Source of the DNA: Caldilineaceae bacterium
GTDB lineage: Bacteria > Chloroflexota > Anaerolineae > Caldilineales > Caldilineaceae
Length of the DNA stretch: 64,000 nucleotides
Direction: 5' to 3'
NCBI GenBank assembly: GCA_020634815.1
Contig: JACKBA010000033.1
Span: 1 to 64,000 of the forward strand
Part shown: positions 17,639 to 26,922 of the stretch, in pieces
Layout of the letters: the number at the start of each line of letters is the position of its first letter
Numbering within the stretch: position 1 is the stretch's first letter
Notes under the pieces: generated by a model
Databases searched by the model: none
What the model saw: only the letters and a program-made list of their open reading frames with translations
Told to the model about the DNA's origin: nothing
Made by a program: the position numbers and the translations under genes

Positions 17639-19918
17639 TCACGGCTCGACAAGCGCCCGGATCGTCTCCCACTCCTGGCGGGCGCCGGCGGTAAAGGCGG
17701 CATGGTAGTCGGGCGTGCCGAGCATGCCGAGCAACTCCTGGTGCAGCTTGTCGTGATCGGCCTGGTCGACCGGCTGGATGGCAAAGCCCGACGCGTGCCG
17801 CAGCCCTTCGGCACAGCCAAAGAGACGCACCGCCCGCGTTGAGTCGCGACGGGCAAAGACGTCCGCCAGCTTTTCCAGCGCCGGCGCTACGACCTGCGCG
17901 CTCTCCGCCCGCAGGCCGGCGTCCAGGCTCCGGCGCAGATAGCGTTCCGCTGCGGCGAGGTTGCCTTCGTGCAGACACACCTGCGCCTGGTTGATCTGCG
18001 CCACAGCCACAAAGAAGGGATCGCCGGCGATCTCCAGGTGAGCCAGACTTTCGGCATAACGCCGGCCGGCCGTGACGTAGTCGTTTTCTGTGCGGGCGAT
18101 CTCGCCCAGGTTCATGAGCGTGAGCCCGGCCAGCCAGCGGTCGTCGATGGCCAGCGCGTGCGCCAGGCTCTGCTCGGAAAAGGCACGCGCCGCGGCGAGA
18201 TCGTCGCGGTTGGCGGCATCGGCCCCAAGGCCGTCGAGGGCGTAGGCCAGGTCGGCGCGGTTGCCGGCGCGTTCGGCGTGTTCCAGTGCGGCCGTATAGC
18301 ACCCACGGGCCTGGTCAAAGTCACCCAGGTAGAAGGCCAGCGTCGCCTGGCAGTTGAGCAGTCGTGCCCACAGATGATCGTCGAGATCCTGCGCCGCAAG
18401 TGCCGCACGCAACAGCGTCAGCCGGCGCATGGTTTCGGCCAGGTGGTTGCGCGTCACCCAGAAATGGGAGAGCGCGGCCGCCAGCCGCACCGCCGCAACG
18501 GGCCGGTGCGCCGCCAGGGCAAAGTCCAGCGCGCCGAAGAGATTGGGTAGATTTGCCTCGAGGCGGTGCAGCCAGTCGAGCTGGGTCGCACTGTGCAACT
18601 GCGGCTCGGCGCGCTCGGCCAGCGCGACGAGATAGGCCAGCCGCTGCTCCTCCACGCCCTCCGTCTCGCCCGCCGCGGCCAGTTGCCGCCGCGCATAGTC
18701 GCGCAAGGTCTCCAGTTGCACGATGCGCCGCTCGCCGCCGGCCGGCTCCATGCGGATCAGGCTCTTGTGCACCAGTGCCTGCACCGTCCCCAGATCAAAG
18801 CCGAGCATGTCGACCGCGGCCAGGTCGCAGCCGCCCGCAAAGCCGCCCAGCGCGCGAAAGAGTCCCTGCTCCGCCGGCGGCAGCAGGCTGTAGCTGCGGT
18901 GGATTGCGTTGGTCAACGTGCGCTGCTCCGGCGGGAGATCGGAGGCGCCACCTTGCAGCATGTCGAGGCGGCGGTCGTTCAGGCGCGCCAATAGCGCAGC
19001 CGGGCTCAGCAGTTCGCTCTGCGCGGCAATCAGCTCGATTGCCAGGGGCAGGCCGTCCAGCTTGCGGCAGATTGCCTCGATGGTGTCGAGATCGTCGCCG
19101 GCAAAAGCAAGGGTTGGGTCGGCGGCGCGTGACCGTTCCACGAAGAGCGCGCACGCGGGCGCCAGACCCAGCGGCGGCACCGGATAGACCTGCTCGGCGC
19201 GCAGGCGCAGACGCTCGCGGCTCGTCACCAGCACGCGCACCAGCGGGCAGCCGGCCAGCAGCTCAGCCACGAGCGTTGCGGCCGCGGTGACCTGCTCAAA
19301 GTTGTCGAGAGCGAGGAGCACTTCCTTGTCGCGCAGAAACGCGGCCAGCCGCTGGTCCGCGGCCAGAGGCGTCTCCGGGATGCCGAGGGCAGCGGCGATG
19401 GTCGCGGCTACGAGTTCGGGCTGTTCGACCGTCTCCAGCGCGACAAAGCGCGCGCCGTCGCGATGCAGCGACTGCAGGGCGTGCGCGGCGGCAAGCGCCA
19501 GGCTGGTCTTGCCGATGCCCGGCGGCCCGGTCAGCGTCATCAGCCGGCCCGGATGCACCATCAGCCGCCGGCAGATCCAGTCGACGTCATCGCGACGCCC
19601 GATCAACTCAACCGGCAACTGGGGGAGCGTGCTCCCGGCCGCGTGTGCAGGCGCCGCTGACGAGACGTCCAGTGCAGCCGGGCCGCCGGCCAGTTCCAAA
19701 AGCCGCGCTGCCAGGTTGGGTTCGTTCTCCAGCCGCAGTGCGGCGACGAAGCGCTGGGACACGGCGGCCGGATCGGGGCGGCGCTTGCCGCTCTCCAGCG
19801 TGCTGATAAAGGAGACGCTGTAGCCGGCGGCTGCGCCCAGGTCGCTCTGGGTCAGACCGGCGCGCTTGCGCAGAAAGCGGAGAAAATCGCCAAAGGTGGT
19901 GGGCGCCGACGTCGTCAT
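17639..19918 (-). CDS. XRE-NTPase-TPR regulator (second of tandem pair)
   Basis: A 759-residue STAND-type regulator. It has an N-terminal XRE helix-turn-helix (residues ~8-65, LTQSDLGAAAGYSVSFISTLE), a P-loop GPPGIGKT at 131-138, LLALDNFEQ (Walker B) and VLVTSRERLRLRAE (sensor). GLPLAIELIA is the NB-ARC GxP motif, followed by a winged-helix region and C-terminal TPR-like helical repeats. Such proteins combine ligand sensing by the repeats with ATP-driven activation and DNA binding. Its ATG overlaps the stop of the upstream paralogue by 4 nt, so both are made from one mRNA. The targets are unknown. Confidence 0.9.
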   Translation of the reverse strand: MTTSAPTTFGDFLRFLRKRAGLTQSDLGAAAGYSVSFISTLESGKRRPDPAAVSQRFVAALRLENEPNLAARLLELAGGPAALDVSSAAPAHAAGSTLPQLPVELIGRRDDVDWICRRLMVHPGRLMTLTGPPGIGKTSLALAAAHALQSLHRDGARFVALETVEQPELVAATIAAALGIPETPLAADQRLAAFLRDKEVLLALDNFEQVTAAATLVAELLAGCPLVRVLVTSRERLRLRAEQVYPVPPLGLAPACALFVERSRAADPTLAFAGDDLDTIEAICRKLDGLPLAIELIAAQSELLSPAALLARLNDRRLDMLQGGASDLPPEQRTLTNAIHRSYSLLPPAEQGLFRALGGFAGGCDLAAVDMLGFDLGTVQALVHKSLIRMEPAGGERRIVQLETLRDYARRQLAAAGETEGVEEQRLAYLVALAERAEPQLHSATQLDWLHRLEANLPNLFGALDFALAAHRPVAAVRLAAALSHFWVTRNHLAETMRRLTLLRAALAAQDLDDHLWARLLNCQATLAFYLGDFDQARGCYTAALEHAERAGNRADLAYALDGLGADAANRDDLAAARAFSEQSLAHALAIDDRWLAGLTLMNLGEIARTENDYVTAGRRYAESLAHLEIAGDPFFVAVAQINQAQVCLHEGNLAAAERYLRRSLDAGLRAESAQVVAPALEKLADVFARRDSTRAVRLFGCAEGLRHASGFAIQPVDQADHDKLHQELLGMLGTPDYHAAFTAGARQEWETIRALVEP

Positions 19919-22518
19919 TGGTCGCCAGCAGGTGGGTGCGGTTGCGTGGTGACGACGGTTTCGGCCAGGGAAACCAGCTCGTCCAGGCTGAGTTCCTGGC
20001 CCTGCGCCCACGCGGCATCGAGTCGGCCGGCGGGCAGTGCCTGTGCCACGTCGGTGCGGAAGGTCGCGTATTCGGCGGCGTCGCACGGCGCGAGGTAGGG
20101 CGGTACGCTCTCGATCCGGACCATGGCCGCGCCGAGCAGCCGGGCCGCGGCCTCTGCGTCGCCGAGCGCCAGGGCAGCGGCGCCCAGCCCCGCCAGGCAG
20201 CGCCCGATCATGCGTATGTCCTCCAACGCCACGCATCGGCGCAGGCTGGCCAGGTAGCCCGCAGCGGCGGCGCCCGGCCGTCCATGCCGGCGTTCGATCT
20301 GGGCCAGATGGTGGGTGGCCAGCATGATGCCCTCGCGCATGCCCAGCTCTTCGAAGAGTGCCAGCGCCTCGGCATAGGCTTCGGCCGCACCCGGCAGGTT
20401 GCCGCAATACCAGCGCGTCTCGCCGGTCACTTCGTACGCCCAGGCCAGATCGCGCAGTTGGGCGGCTGGTGCCAACAGATCCAGGGCTTTCTCCGCCAGC
20501 CGTGAGGCCTCTTCGTACGCGCCGTCGAGCCCTTCGACGAGCGCCAACTGCATGAGCGCGGTCGCCTGGCCGCCAACATTTTCGACCGCAGCGTGGAGCG
20601 CGGTGGCCTCGCTGAAATAGGCGCGGATGCGCGCGTCGCTGCGATCGGAGTAACCGAGCACCATGGCCGTGGAACTGAGCAGCGCCGCCAGCCAGGCCGG
20701 CTCGTCGAAGCCGCGCACCTGGGCAATGCACGCCTCGAAGGCGGCGATGGACGCGGCGTTGTCGTGCGTGTCAAAGTAGACCCAGGCCAACTCGTTGAGC
20801 ACCGCAGCCTGGCCGCGCACGTCGGCGAGTTGCACGAACATCTGCTCGGCCTGCGCCAACACGTGCAGGGCGTCGGCGTTGTCGCCCTGGTTGTGGGCGA
20901 GTTGGCCGGCCGAGAGCAGCGCATAGCCGCGTGCCGTGCAGGGGGTCGTGTCGGCAGCGAGTGCCTGGGCCAGCCATGCCCGCCCCTCGCGCAGATGGCC
21001 GCGCTCGTACCAGAAGGGGCGCAGCGCCGCGGCCAGGCGCACGGCTTCGTTGGCGCCGGCGTCGATCCAGAAACGCAGCGCCACGCGCAGGTTGTCCAGT
21101 TCGCGGGCCAGCCGCGCCAGGTCAATGGCGCCATGCACCGTCGGCGTCCCCTCGATGCGTTCGGCCAGTTCGAGATAGAAGCGGGCATGATTGCGGCGCG
21201 CGGTCGCTTCGTCGCCGGCAACGATGAGCCGGTCGAGGGCATACTCGCGGATTGTCTCGAGCAGGCTGTAGCGCGCGGGCGCGTCGCCCGACGTCACCTG
21301 CCGCACCAGGTGCTTGTCGTCGAGCGCACGCAGGGCCGCCGTGTCGAAGCCGAGGGCGTGCACGGCGTCTTCCTCGAAGCCGCCGGCAAAGACGGCCAGC
21401 CGGTTGAGCAGGTCGCGCTCGGCGGGCGGCAGCAGTTGGTAGCTGCGATGGATGGCATTGGCCAGTGTGCGGTGGCGCTGCGGCAGGTCGCTCGGCCCGT
21501 CGGCCAGCATGTCCAGGCGGCGGTCGTGCAGTTGCGCCAGCAACGCCCGCAGGCCGAGCACGCTGACGTGCGCAGCGCACAGTTCGATGGCCAGCGGCAG
21601 GCAGTCGAGCGCCTGACAGATGGCCGATACCGTGGCGCGATTCTCCTTGGTTGCGGTGAAGTCCGGCTCCATGGCGGCAGCCCGTTCTCCAAAGAGCGCC
21701 ACGGCAGCATCCGGCTCCAGCGGCGCCACTTTGTAGCGCTGCTCGGCGCGCAGATGCAGGCGCTCGCGTGCGGTGGCGATGATGTGCACGTGCGCGCACT
21801 CCTCCAGGAGGTGCTTGATGAACGGCGCGCAGCCCAGCACATGCTCCAGGTTGTCGAGCACCAGCAGCAGCTCTTTGCGCCGCAGATGAGCCACGATCTG
21901 CACGGCCGGCTCCTCGCGTCCGGGGTCGAGCCCCAGTGCCAACGCCAGCGCGGCCGGTACCTGGTTCGCCTGTTCCACCGGCGCCAGCTCGACGAAGCGG
22001 GCGCCGTCGGCGTAGATGGGCGCCAGGCGGTGCGCCACTTCCAGCGCCAGGCGAGTTTTGCCCACGCCGGGCGGGCCGAGCAGCGAGAGCAGTCGCCCCT
22101 GGTGACCGGCCATGCGCTTGCAGATCAGGTCGACGTCGCTTTCTCGACCGATCGTGGCGGTGGGCAAGGCCGGCAGCGGAGGTGCGGCCGGGCCAACCTC
22201 ATCCTCGACGTAGACCGCGGTGGTGCGCGTCACGGTGACGGCGCGTGCCGCCATCTGCCCGCGCGCGCCGGCGGCAGCCGCAACGAGCCGGGCAGCCAGC
22301 GCCGGTTCATCCTGCAACGCCAGCGCGGGCACGAAGCGCTCCGCAAGGATCGCCGCATCGGGCAGGCGGGCGCCTTTTTCCAGGCTGCTGATAAAGGAGA
22401 CGCTGTAGGCGACGGCCGCGGCCAGATCGGCCTGCGTCATGCCGGCGCGGCGGCGCAGCGTACGCAACAGGTTGCCGAAGTCGAAGCCCGGTTGGGGTTG
22501 ATGTGCTGGTGGATTCAT
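19915..22518 (-). CDS. XRE-NTPase-TPR regulator (first of tandem pair)
   Basis: An 867-residue paralogue of the following gene with the same order. It has the XRE HTH (residues ~14-60, MTQADLAAAVAYSVSFISSLE), a P-loop GPPGVGKT at 148-155, LLLVLDNLEH, HIIATARERLHLRAEQ, CLPLAIELCA, DLPQRHRTLANAIHRSYQLL and then TPR-like repeats to the end. It resembles the AfsR/LuxR-type ATPase regulators common in Actinobacteria and Chloroflexota. A TACAAT -10 candidate lies about 30 nt upstream. It is transcribed divergently from the small proline-rich gene at 22655, which could be a target. Confidence 0.9.
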   Translation of the reverse strand: MNPPAHQPQPGFDFGNLLRTLRRRAGMTQADLAAAVAYSVSFISSLEKGARLPDAAILAERFVPALALQDEPALAARLVAAAAGARGQMAARAVTVTRTTAVYVEDEVGPAAPPLPALPTATIGRESDVDLICKRMAGHQGRLLSLLGPPGVGKTRLALEVAHRLAPIYADGARFVELAPVEQANQVPAALALALGLDPGREEPAVQIVAHLRRKELLLVLDNLEHVLGCAPFIKHLLEECAHVHIIATARERLHLRAEQRYKVAPLEPDAAVALFGERAAAMEPDFTATKENRATVSAICQALDCLPLAIELCAAHVSVLGLRALLAQLHDRRLDMLADGPSDLPQRHRTLANAIHRSYQLLPPAERDLLNRLAVFAGGFEEDAVHALGFDTAALRALDDKHLVRQVTSGDAPARYSLLETIREYALDRLIVAGDEATARRNHARFYLELAERIEGTPTVHGAIDLARLARELDNLRVALRFWIDAGANEAVRLAAALRPFWYERGHLREGRAWLAQALAADTTPCTARGYALLSAGQLAHNQGDNADALHVLAQAEQMFVQLADVRGQAAVLNELAWVYFDTHDNAASIAAFEACIAQVRGFDEPAWLAALLSSTAMVLGYSDRSDARIRAYFSEATALHAAVENVGGQATALMQLALVEGLDGAYEEASRLAEKALDLLAPAAQLRDLAWAYEVTGETRWYCGNLPGAAEAYAEALALFEELGMREGIMLATHHLAQIERRHGRPGAAAAGYLASLRRCVALEDIRMIGRCLAGLGAAALALGDAEAAARLLGAAMVRIESVPPYLAPCDAAEYATFRTDVAQALPAGRLDAAWAQGQELSLDELVSLAETVVTTQPHPPAGDQ

Positions 22519-22619
22519 GTCAATTCATGTTCGGGTGTCACTGGTAAAGCGGATTGTACTGCCTCCGTGCAAGCAGGGCAAGCAAGTGAAATTCCGCGAA
22601 GTTTTTGTGTAATTCTGCG

Positions 22620-22648
22620 TGGCAACAGGGCGGCTGCTCCCCTACACT
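22620..22648 (+). promoter_or_regulatory. Promoter placing the start codon at the 5' end
   Basis: TGGCAA (-35) is followed by a 17-bp spacer and TACACT (-10, 22643-22648). The ATG at 22655 begins 6 nt after the -10, where transcription should start. No Shine-Dalgarno can fit in the message. This is the clearest candidate for a leaderless promoter in the window. Confidence 0.6.
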
Positions 22649-22654
22649 GCGCCC

Positions 22655-22867
22655 ATGGGACGGAAGCGCAGGAAGCTGGTGGTGACCATCACGGAAACGT
22701 GGACCTTCGTCTTCGCTGACGAGGGCCCGCCGCCCGTGGCCGATCAGCCGGCCGAGCTGCCTGCGTTTGCGCCCACCCCCACGCCGCCGGCGCCCGCGCC
22801 GCCCGCACCGACCGACCTCGGCGACGAACCGCCTCCGGCAGATGGGGAGAGTACCGACGGGCTGTAG
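22655..22867 (+). CDS. Small proline-rich protein of unknown function
   Basis: A 70-residue protein. A basic start (MGRKRRK) leads into one beta-rich stretch (LVVTITETWTFVFADE), and then a Pro/Ala-rich acidic tail. There is no signal peptide or membrane segment. I do not recognise a family. Support comes from a consensus-like promoter with 17-bp spacing, the reading frame's sensible composition and its position opposite the XRE-NTPase-TPR pair. The ATG lies only 6 nt after the -10 and has no ribosome-binding site, as expected for a leaderless mRNA. Confidence 0.6.
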   Translation: MGRKRRKLVVTITETWTFVFADEGPPPVADQPAELPAFAPTPTPPAPAPPAPTDLGDEPPPADGESTDGL

Positions 22868-22906
22868 TGCCGATCAACAACTTACGGTTCACGAGGAGAG
22901 TACGAC

Positions 22907-23812
22907 ATGAGAGGATTGAGAGATTTGCAGCGTGTTTCTCGCCGGTGGTGGCTGGCAGGCTTGCTCCTGCTCGCCGTGCTGGGCCTGGCTGGCTGTCAGC
23001 CCGTCCAACCGTCCGCCGCCGCGGCCATTCCGGAATTCACCATCGAAGTCACCGACGACGCCGTGAACGTGCCAGAAGTGGTGCCCGGCGGCATCGTGCG
23101 CGTGACCATCAAGAACAACATCAGCATCCCCATGGATATCGGCTTGGCGCGCTTGCTGGAAGGCAGCACGCCGGAAGAGGTGATTGCGTTGGCGCAGGGC
23201 GGCGAGGAGGCATTCATTCCTCTGCTGACCAAGGCCAGTTTCCTGCCGAGCGTCAACCCGGTTGATTCCGGCGCAGAGCGATGGTTCTATGTCGACCTGC
23301 GCACCGGCGTCTTCGTGGTCGACGCCGCCGAGCATGTCGAAGGTATGCCGGGCGCTGGGGCGGTCCATCTCAACGCCGTCTTCACTGCCGATGAGATTGT
23401 CGGCACAACTGAGCCTGTCGCCGACGTCGCCGTCGATATGGTGGACTTTGCCTACACCATGCCTGATGAGATCCCGGCCGGGCCGCAGCTTTGGGAATTC
23501 ACCAACAACGGCGAGCAGTGGCACATGATGTTCGTGGTCGATCTGCAGGAAGGCGCCGGCGCTGAAGACGTGATGGCCTTCCTGGGTGACCCCGCCATGG
23601 CGCCGGCCGGCCCGCCGCCCTTCGAGTTCGCGCCGGATGCCGGCATTCCTCCCATCGGCGTGGGCGAACGCGCCTGGCTGGAATTCAGCCTGGCGCCCGG
23701 CGAGTATCTCGTCGGCTGCCCGATTCCTGACGTGGCGGCGATCTTTGCAGGCGAGATGCCGCTGTCGCACATGGAGCACGGGATGATGAAGATGGTGACT
23801 GTGGTTGAGTAG
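22907..23812 (+). CDS. Cupredoxin-like lipoprotein
   Basis: A 301-residue lipoprotein. The signal ends in the lipobox LAGC. Residues ~45-150 and ~165-300 both look like cupredoxin-type beta sandwiches: the first opens FTIEVTDDAVNVPEVVPGGIVRV, the second VDMVDFAYTMPDEIPAGPQLWEF. The second has His in GEQWHMMFVV, Cys in YLVGCPIPD and a final His/Met cluster (SHMEHGMMKM), which could be an H-C-H-M type-1 copper site. An electron-transfer or copper-handling role on the outer membrane face is inferred. GAGGAGAG precedes the ATG at good spacing. Confidence 0.8.
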   Translation: MRGLRDLQRVSRRWWLAGLLLLAVLGLAGCQPVQPSAAAAIPEFTIEVTDDAVNVPEVVPGGIVRVTIKNNISIPMDIGLARLLEGSTPEEVIALAQGGEEAFIPLLTKASFLPSVNPVDSGAERWFYVDLRTGVFVVDAAEHVEGMPGAGAVHLNAVFTADEIVGTTEPVADVAVDMVDFAYTMPDEIPAGPQLWEFTNNGEQWHMMFVVDLQEGAGAEDVMAFLGDPAMAPAGPPPFEFAPDAGIPPIGVGERAWLEFSLAPGEYLVGCPIPDVAAIFAGEMPLSHMEHGMMKMVTVVE

Positions 23813-23967
23813 GCCTGGCATCGCAGTGGCCATGCTTTGGAAGTAACTGGCGTTGCGGTGCGCCGGATTGGCAGGAGTAGCAATGTAGCGTTTCTGGTTC
23901 ATCTTGCGCACCATCATTCAACTTCGCGCGGGGAGCAGATTCCCCGGCAAATCATAGGAGGTGACTC

Positions 23968-25278
23968 ATGTCTCGACACCATCCGTCCTTATCCGTGGCG
24001 GCAGTTGTGCTCTCGCTCGTGCTCCTTTTGAGTTCTCAGGCGAATCCGGCCCGCGGGCAGGAAGCTCCCGATGCATTACAGGGTACCGACGCGACCGATG
24101 CGGCGCTCTCGACGGCGTTCAGTTATCAGGGTCGCCTTCAGCGCGACGGCGCACCGTTCAACGGCACGTGCGACTTCCAGTTTAGCCTCTGGGACGCAGC
24201 GACTGCTGGAAGCCAGAAGGGCAACGTGCTCTCCTTGACTACAGTGGCTGTTGCAGCCGGTCTGTTTACGGCAAGCCTGGATTTTGGCAATCAGTTTCCA
24301 GGAGAAGCGCGTTGGCTGGAAACGGGCGTCAAGTGTGCCGGTGACGCAGCGTTCGTGACGCTGCAACCGCGCCAGCCACTGACGGCAGTGCCTTATGCAA
24401 TTGGCCTGCTACCTGGAACGATTGTCGACAACCCAAGCGGCAACGGTTTCAAGGGCGTCGCCCATACCCTGGGTAAGGCCGGCGTCGTAGGGACAAATGA
24501 GGGCAGCGGCGGCTATGGTGTCTACGGCGCCAGCGCCGATGGCGGGGGCGTCGTGGGGATCAGCATCAACTGGGTCGGCGTTTACGGCGAAACGAAGGCG
24601 CTTGCCAGCACCGGTGCGGCTGGCGTCTACGGCAAGGCCATTGGACCCAGCGGCATGGGCGTCGCCGGTCGCGCCACCGAACCTGACAGTATTGGTGTAA
24701 AGGGTTCGGCAGATGCTAGCGGCGGCGTGGGGGTCTGGGGCGAAAGCGCTGCCAACACAGGCGTCTTCGGCCTGACGAAGTCCGCCAGTGCCTTTGCCGT
24801 ATGGGGACGCAATACGGCCGGCGGCGTGGCCGGTCGTTTCGACGGCGTCGTCCAGATTACCGGCGGCGCTGACCTGGCTGAGCGCTTCGTCGTCACGGGC
24901 GATGCGGCGGAGCCTGGCACCCTGTTGGTTATCGACGGCGACCATCCCGGACAGGTCAAGCCCAGCAGCGGCGCCTACGATACGGCCGTCGTAGGTGTAG
25001 TGAGCGGCGCCAACGGCGTACAGCCGGGGCTCACGCTCCATCAGGACGGCGTGCTTGAAGGCGATACGCAGGTGGCGATTGCCGGTCGGGTCTACGTCAT
25101 GGCAGAAGCATTGTCTTCACCGATTCGTCCCGGTGACTTGCTGACAACCTCTGCGCTGCCCGGCCATGCCATGAAGGCGACCGACCGCGAGCGTGCCTAT
25201 GGCGCCGTTATCGGCAAGGCACTGACCGGGCTCGACGCCGGCACCGGCTTCGTCCTCGTCGTGGTCAACCTGCAATAG
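23968..25278 (+). CDS. Secreted Gly-rich repeat protein
   Basis: A 436-residue protein with a cleavable signal peptide (residues ~1-30, ending near ARGQ). A domain beginning FSYQGRLQRDGAPFNGTCDF resembles the N-terminal module of many surface proteins from environmental bacteria. Next come many Gly/Val repeats of the form GVxGxxxxGxGVxGxS, probably a beta-solenoid, and a C-terminal domain (AERFVVTGDAAEPGTLLVID...VVGVVSG...AIAGRVYV) like the peptidase-associated tail of phage tail-fibre proteins. AGGAGGTGA, a near-perfect ribosome-binding site, precedes the ATG. It is first in a three-gene secreted-protein operon. Confidence 0.82.
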   Translation: MSRHHPSLSVAAVVLSLVLLLSSQANPARGQEAPDALQGTDATDAALSTAFSYQGRLQRDGAPFNGTCDFQFSLWDAATAGSQKGNVLSLTTVAVAAGLFTASLDFGNQFPGEARWLETGVKCAGDAAFVTLQPRQPLTAVPYAIGLLPGTIVDNPSGNGFKGVAHTLGKAGVVGTNEGSGGYGVYGASADGGGVVGISINWVGVYGETKALASTGAAGVYGKAIGPSGMGVAGRATEPDSIGVKGSADASGGVGVWGESAANTGVFGLTKSASAFAVWGRNTAGGVAGRFDGVVQITGGADLAERFVVTGDAAEPGTLLVIDGDHPGQVKPSSGAYDTAVVGVVSGANGVQPGLTLHQDGVLEGDTQVAIAGRVYVMAEALSSPIRPGDLLTTSALPGHAMKATDRERAYGAVIGKALTGLDAGTGFVLVVVNLQ

Positions 25279-25287
25279 GAGATTGTC

Positions 25288-26526
25288 ATGTTGAGACGAA
25301 CGATTCTGCTGTTGCTCTGCCTCGCTGCGCTGCTAGGCGTGACGAGTGCAGCGCCTGCTGTTGCACAGGATGTTCCGGCCGGTTTGCTACCATCTGCCGG
25401 GGACGGGCTAGACTTGGAACCCGCTGTTGAAGTTGCAGTGCCAAGTGAGGCAACCGCGCCAGACGTACAGGGCATTGTCTTGGCTTTCAATCCCTCGGGA
25501 CCGGGTCGCTGTGAGGTGAATATCAGCCCGTGGCCCGCCGACGCAAAGGCTGCCGTTACGCGTGCTGCCGCTATCTGGTCGTCGCTGCTCAACGGCTCAC
25601 AGCCCATCGTGATCGATGTGTGCTGGTCGCCCGACTTCGCTGCAAACGGACTGCTTGCCAACTGCGGCTCGCGCACCGGCACTTTTGCCAACTTCACAGG
25701 GGCGCCCTTGGCAAATACCAACTACCCGCTGCCGCTGGCCAATCAGCTCAGCAATAGCGATCTGAATGGCGGCGATCCAGAGATGCAGTGTCGCTTCAAT
25801 GCCAACCGACCTGACTGGTACATGGGACTTGATGGCATCGTGCCCGCCAGCCGCTTCGACCTGATTTCGACGGCGCTCCATGAAATCGGCCATGGGCTTG
25901 GCTTTGCAGGGGGTGTCGCCTGGGATGACGGGAGTGGCTCCGCTGAGTGTAACGGGACGCGGGGCGTCGGCTGTTATTCCACGATACCCGATGTGTACGA
26001 TCGCTTCGTGCAAACCAGCAACGGCACGAGCATCTTGTCGCTAGCCAACAACTCGATGGCGCTGGGCAGCGCACTGACAGGCGACGCGCTGGTCTTCGCT
26101 GGTCCCAACGCCATTGCTAACAACGGTGGCGCCGCGCCACGCCTGCACGCACCGGCAACGTGGGTTGCAGGTACCAGCTACCAACATCTGCGTGAAGATA
26201 CATTCACCGCCGTTGCAACCGGACTCATGACACCGGCCATGCCAGCTGGAACCGCCATCCACCACCCCGGTGCCGTTGCGCTCGGCATGCTCAAAGACAT
26301 GGGGTGGACAATCTATGATCTCTCAATTACCTACGTGGACAAGAGCAATGCCGGCCTGGAGAACGGCGGCGTGCTGCATCCGTTCAATACGGCAATTGAA
26401 GGCGTCAGTGCGGTACCCTTTGGCGGCCGTGTTTTCTTCTTCGCCGGCGATTACCACGAAAACCTGACCATCTCACGCCCGATGACGTTGGAAAGCATCC
26501 AGGGTGTCGTGCGGATTGGACAATGA
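25288..26526 (+). CDS. Secreted metzincin-like zinc protease
   Basis: A 412-residue secreted protein with a signal peptide (~1-27, AVAQ end). The zinc site HEIGHGLGF begins at H198, and a later GLMTP segment may supply the Met-turn of metzincins. It is followed by HHPGAVALGMLKDMGW, which resembles secreted proteases that use this motif to finish the domain. The C-terminal ~60 residues (YVDKSNAGLENGG...FAGDYHENLTI) look like the start of a right-handed beta-helix that stops early. It follows the Gly-rich gene by 9 bp and its stop overlaps the next ATG. Confidence 0.85.
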   Translation: MLRRTILLLLCLAALLGVTSAAPAVAQDVPAGLLPSAGDGLDLEPAVEVAVPSEATAPDVQGIVLAFNPSGPGRCEVNISPWPADAKAAVTRAAAIWSSLLNGSQPIVIDVCWSPDFAANGLLANCGSRTGTFANFTGAPLANTNYPLPLANQLSNSDLNGGDPEMQCRFNANRPDWYMGLDGIVPASRFDLISTALHEIGHGLGFAGGVAWDDGSGSAECNGTRGVGCYSTIPDVYDRFVQTSNGTSILSLANNSMALGSALTGDALVFAGPNAIANNGGAAPRLHAPATWVAGTSYQHLREDTFTAVATGLMTPAMPAGTAIHHPGAVALGMLKDMGWTIYDLSITYVDKSNAGLENGGVLHPFNTAIEGVSAVPFGGRVFFFAGDYHENLTISRPMTLESIQGVVRIGQ

Positions 26527-26876
26527 TCATGATGACAACTCGCTTCAACGACATGCGACTGCGCCTGTGGCCGTTCAGAGCAAAGCAAAGAATTGTCATA
26601 TTCTTATTGGTTCTCCTCTGCTTGCTGGTCGCGACCCAGAGTCTGTCTGCTCAGACCGGCGGCCCGTATACAATCGCCTGGTCCGCCGTGACAACGGCTT
26701 CCACGGCACAGGCTGGCTTGTATCGAGCCGATATGACGGTCGGCCAGGCTGAGGCAGGCGCGCAGCGTGGCGGCCCATATGACCTGGGCGGTGGTTTCTG
26801 GGGTAACACGACGCCTGTGGTCTCGCAGCCTGAAACGCAGGTCGCCACCCTCTACCTCCCGGCGATTGCCCGTTGA
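26523..26876 (+). CDS. Small secreted YLP-tailed protein
   Basis: A 117-residue protein with a long basic N-region, a hydrophobic signal (FLLVLLCLLVATQSLSAQ), and a short mature region with YTIAWSAVTTASTAQAGLYR and GGPYDLGGGFWG. It ends in TLYLPAIAR. The ATG overlaps the preceding TGA, so it is coupled to the zinc protease gene. Later in-frame ATGs at 26529 and 26532 are also possible starts. The mature part resembles a module often found at the end of larger Chloroflexota exoproteins. Its separate existence next to a protease with no such tail is notable. Confidence 0.72.
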   Translation: MIMMTTRFNDMRLRLWPFRAKQRIVIFLLVLLCLLVATQSLSAQTGGPYTIAWSAVTTASTAQAGLYRADMTVGQAEAGAQRGGPYDLGGGFWGNTTPVVSQPETQVATLYLPAIAR

Positions 26877-26886
26877 CAACGCCTCA

Positions 26887-26922
26887 CCACCCGCCGCGTG
26901 CTCTCCGGCGCGCGGCGGGTGG
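26887..26922 (+). terminator. GC-rich hairpin after the secreted-protein operon
   Basis: CCACCCGCCGCG and CGCGGCGGGTGG form a perfect 12-bp stem with a 12-nt loop, 10 nt after the stop of the last operon gene. There is no T-run, so it may be a weak intrinsic terminator or an mRNA 3'-end stabiliser. Confidence 0.55.

Noticed and set aside
20593..22719. 708-residue reading frame on the plus strand
   Set aside because: It is antisense to the XRE-NTPase-TPR gene and has low-complexity Arg/Gln/Gly composition. The minus-strand gene has clear P-loop and HTH motifs.
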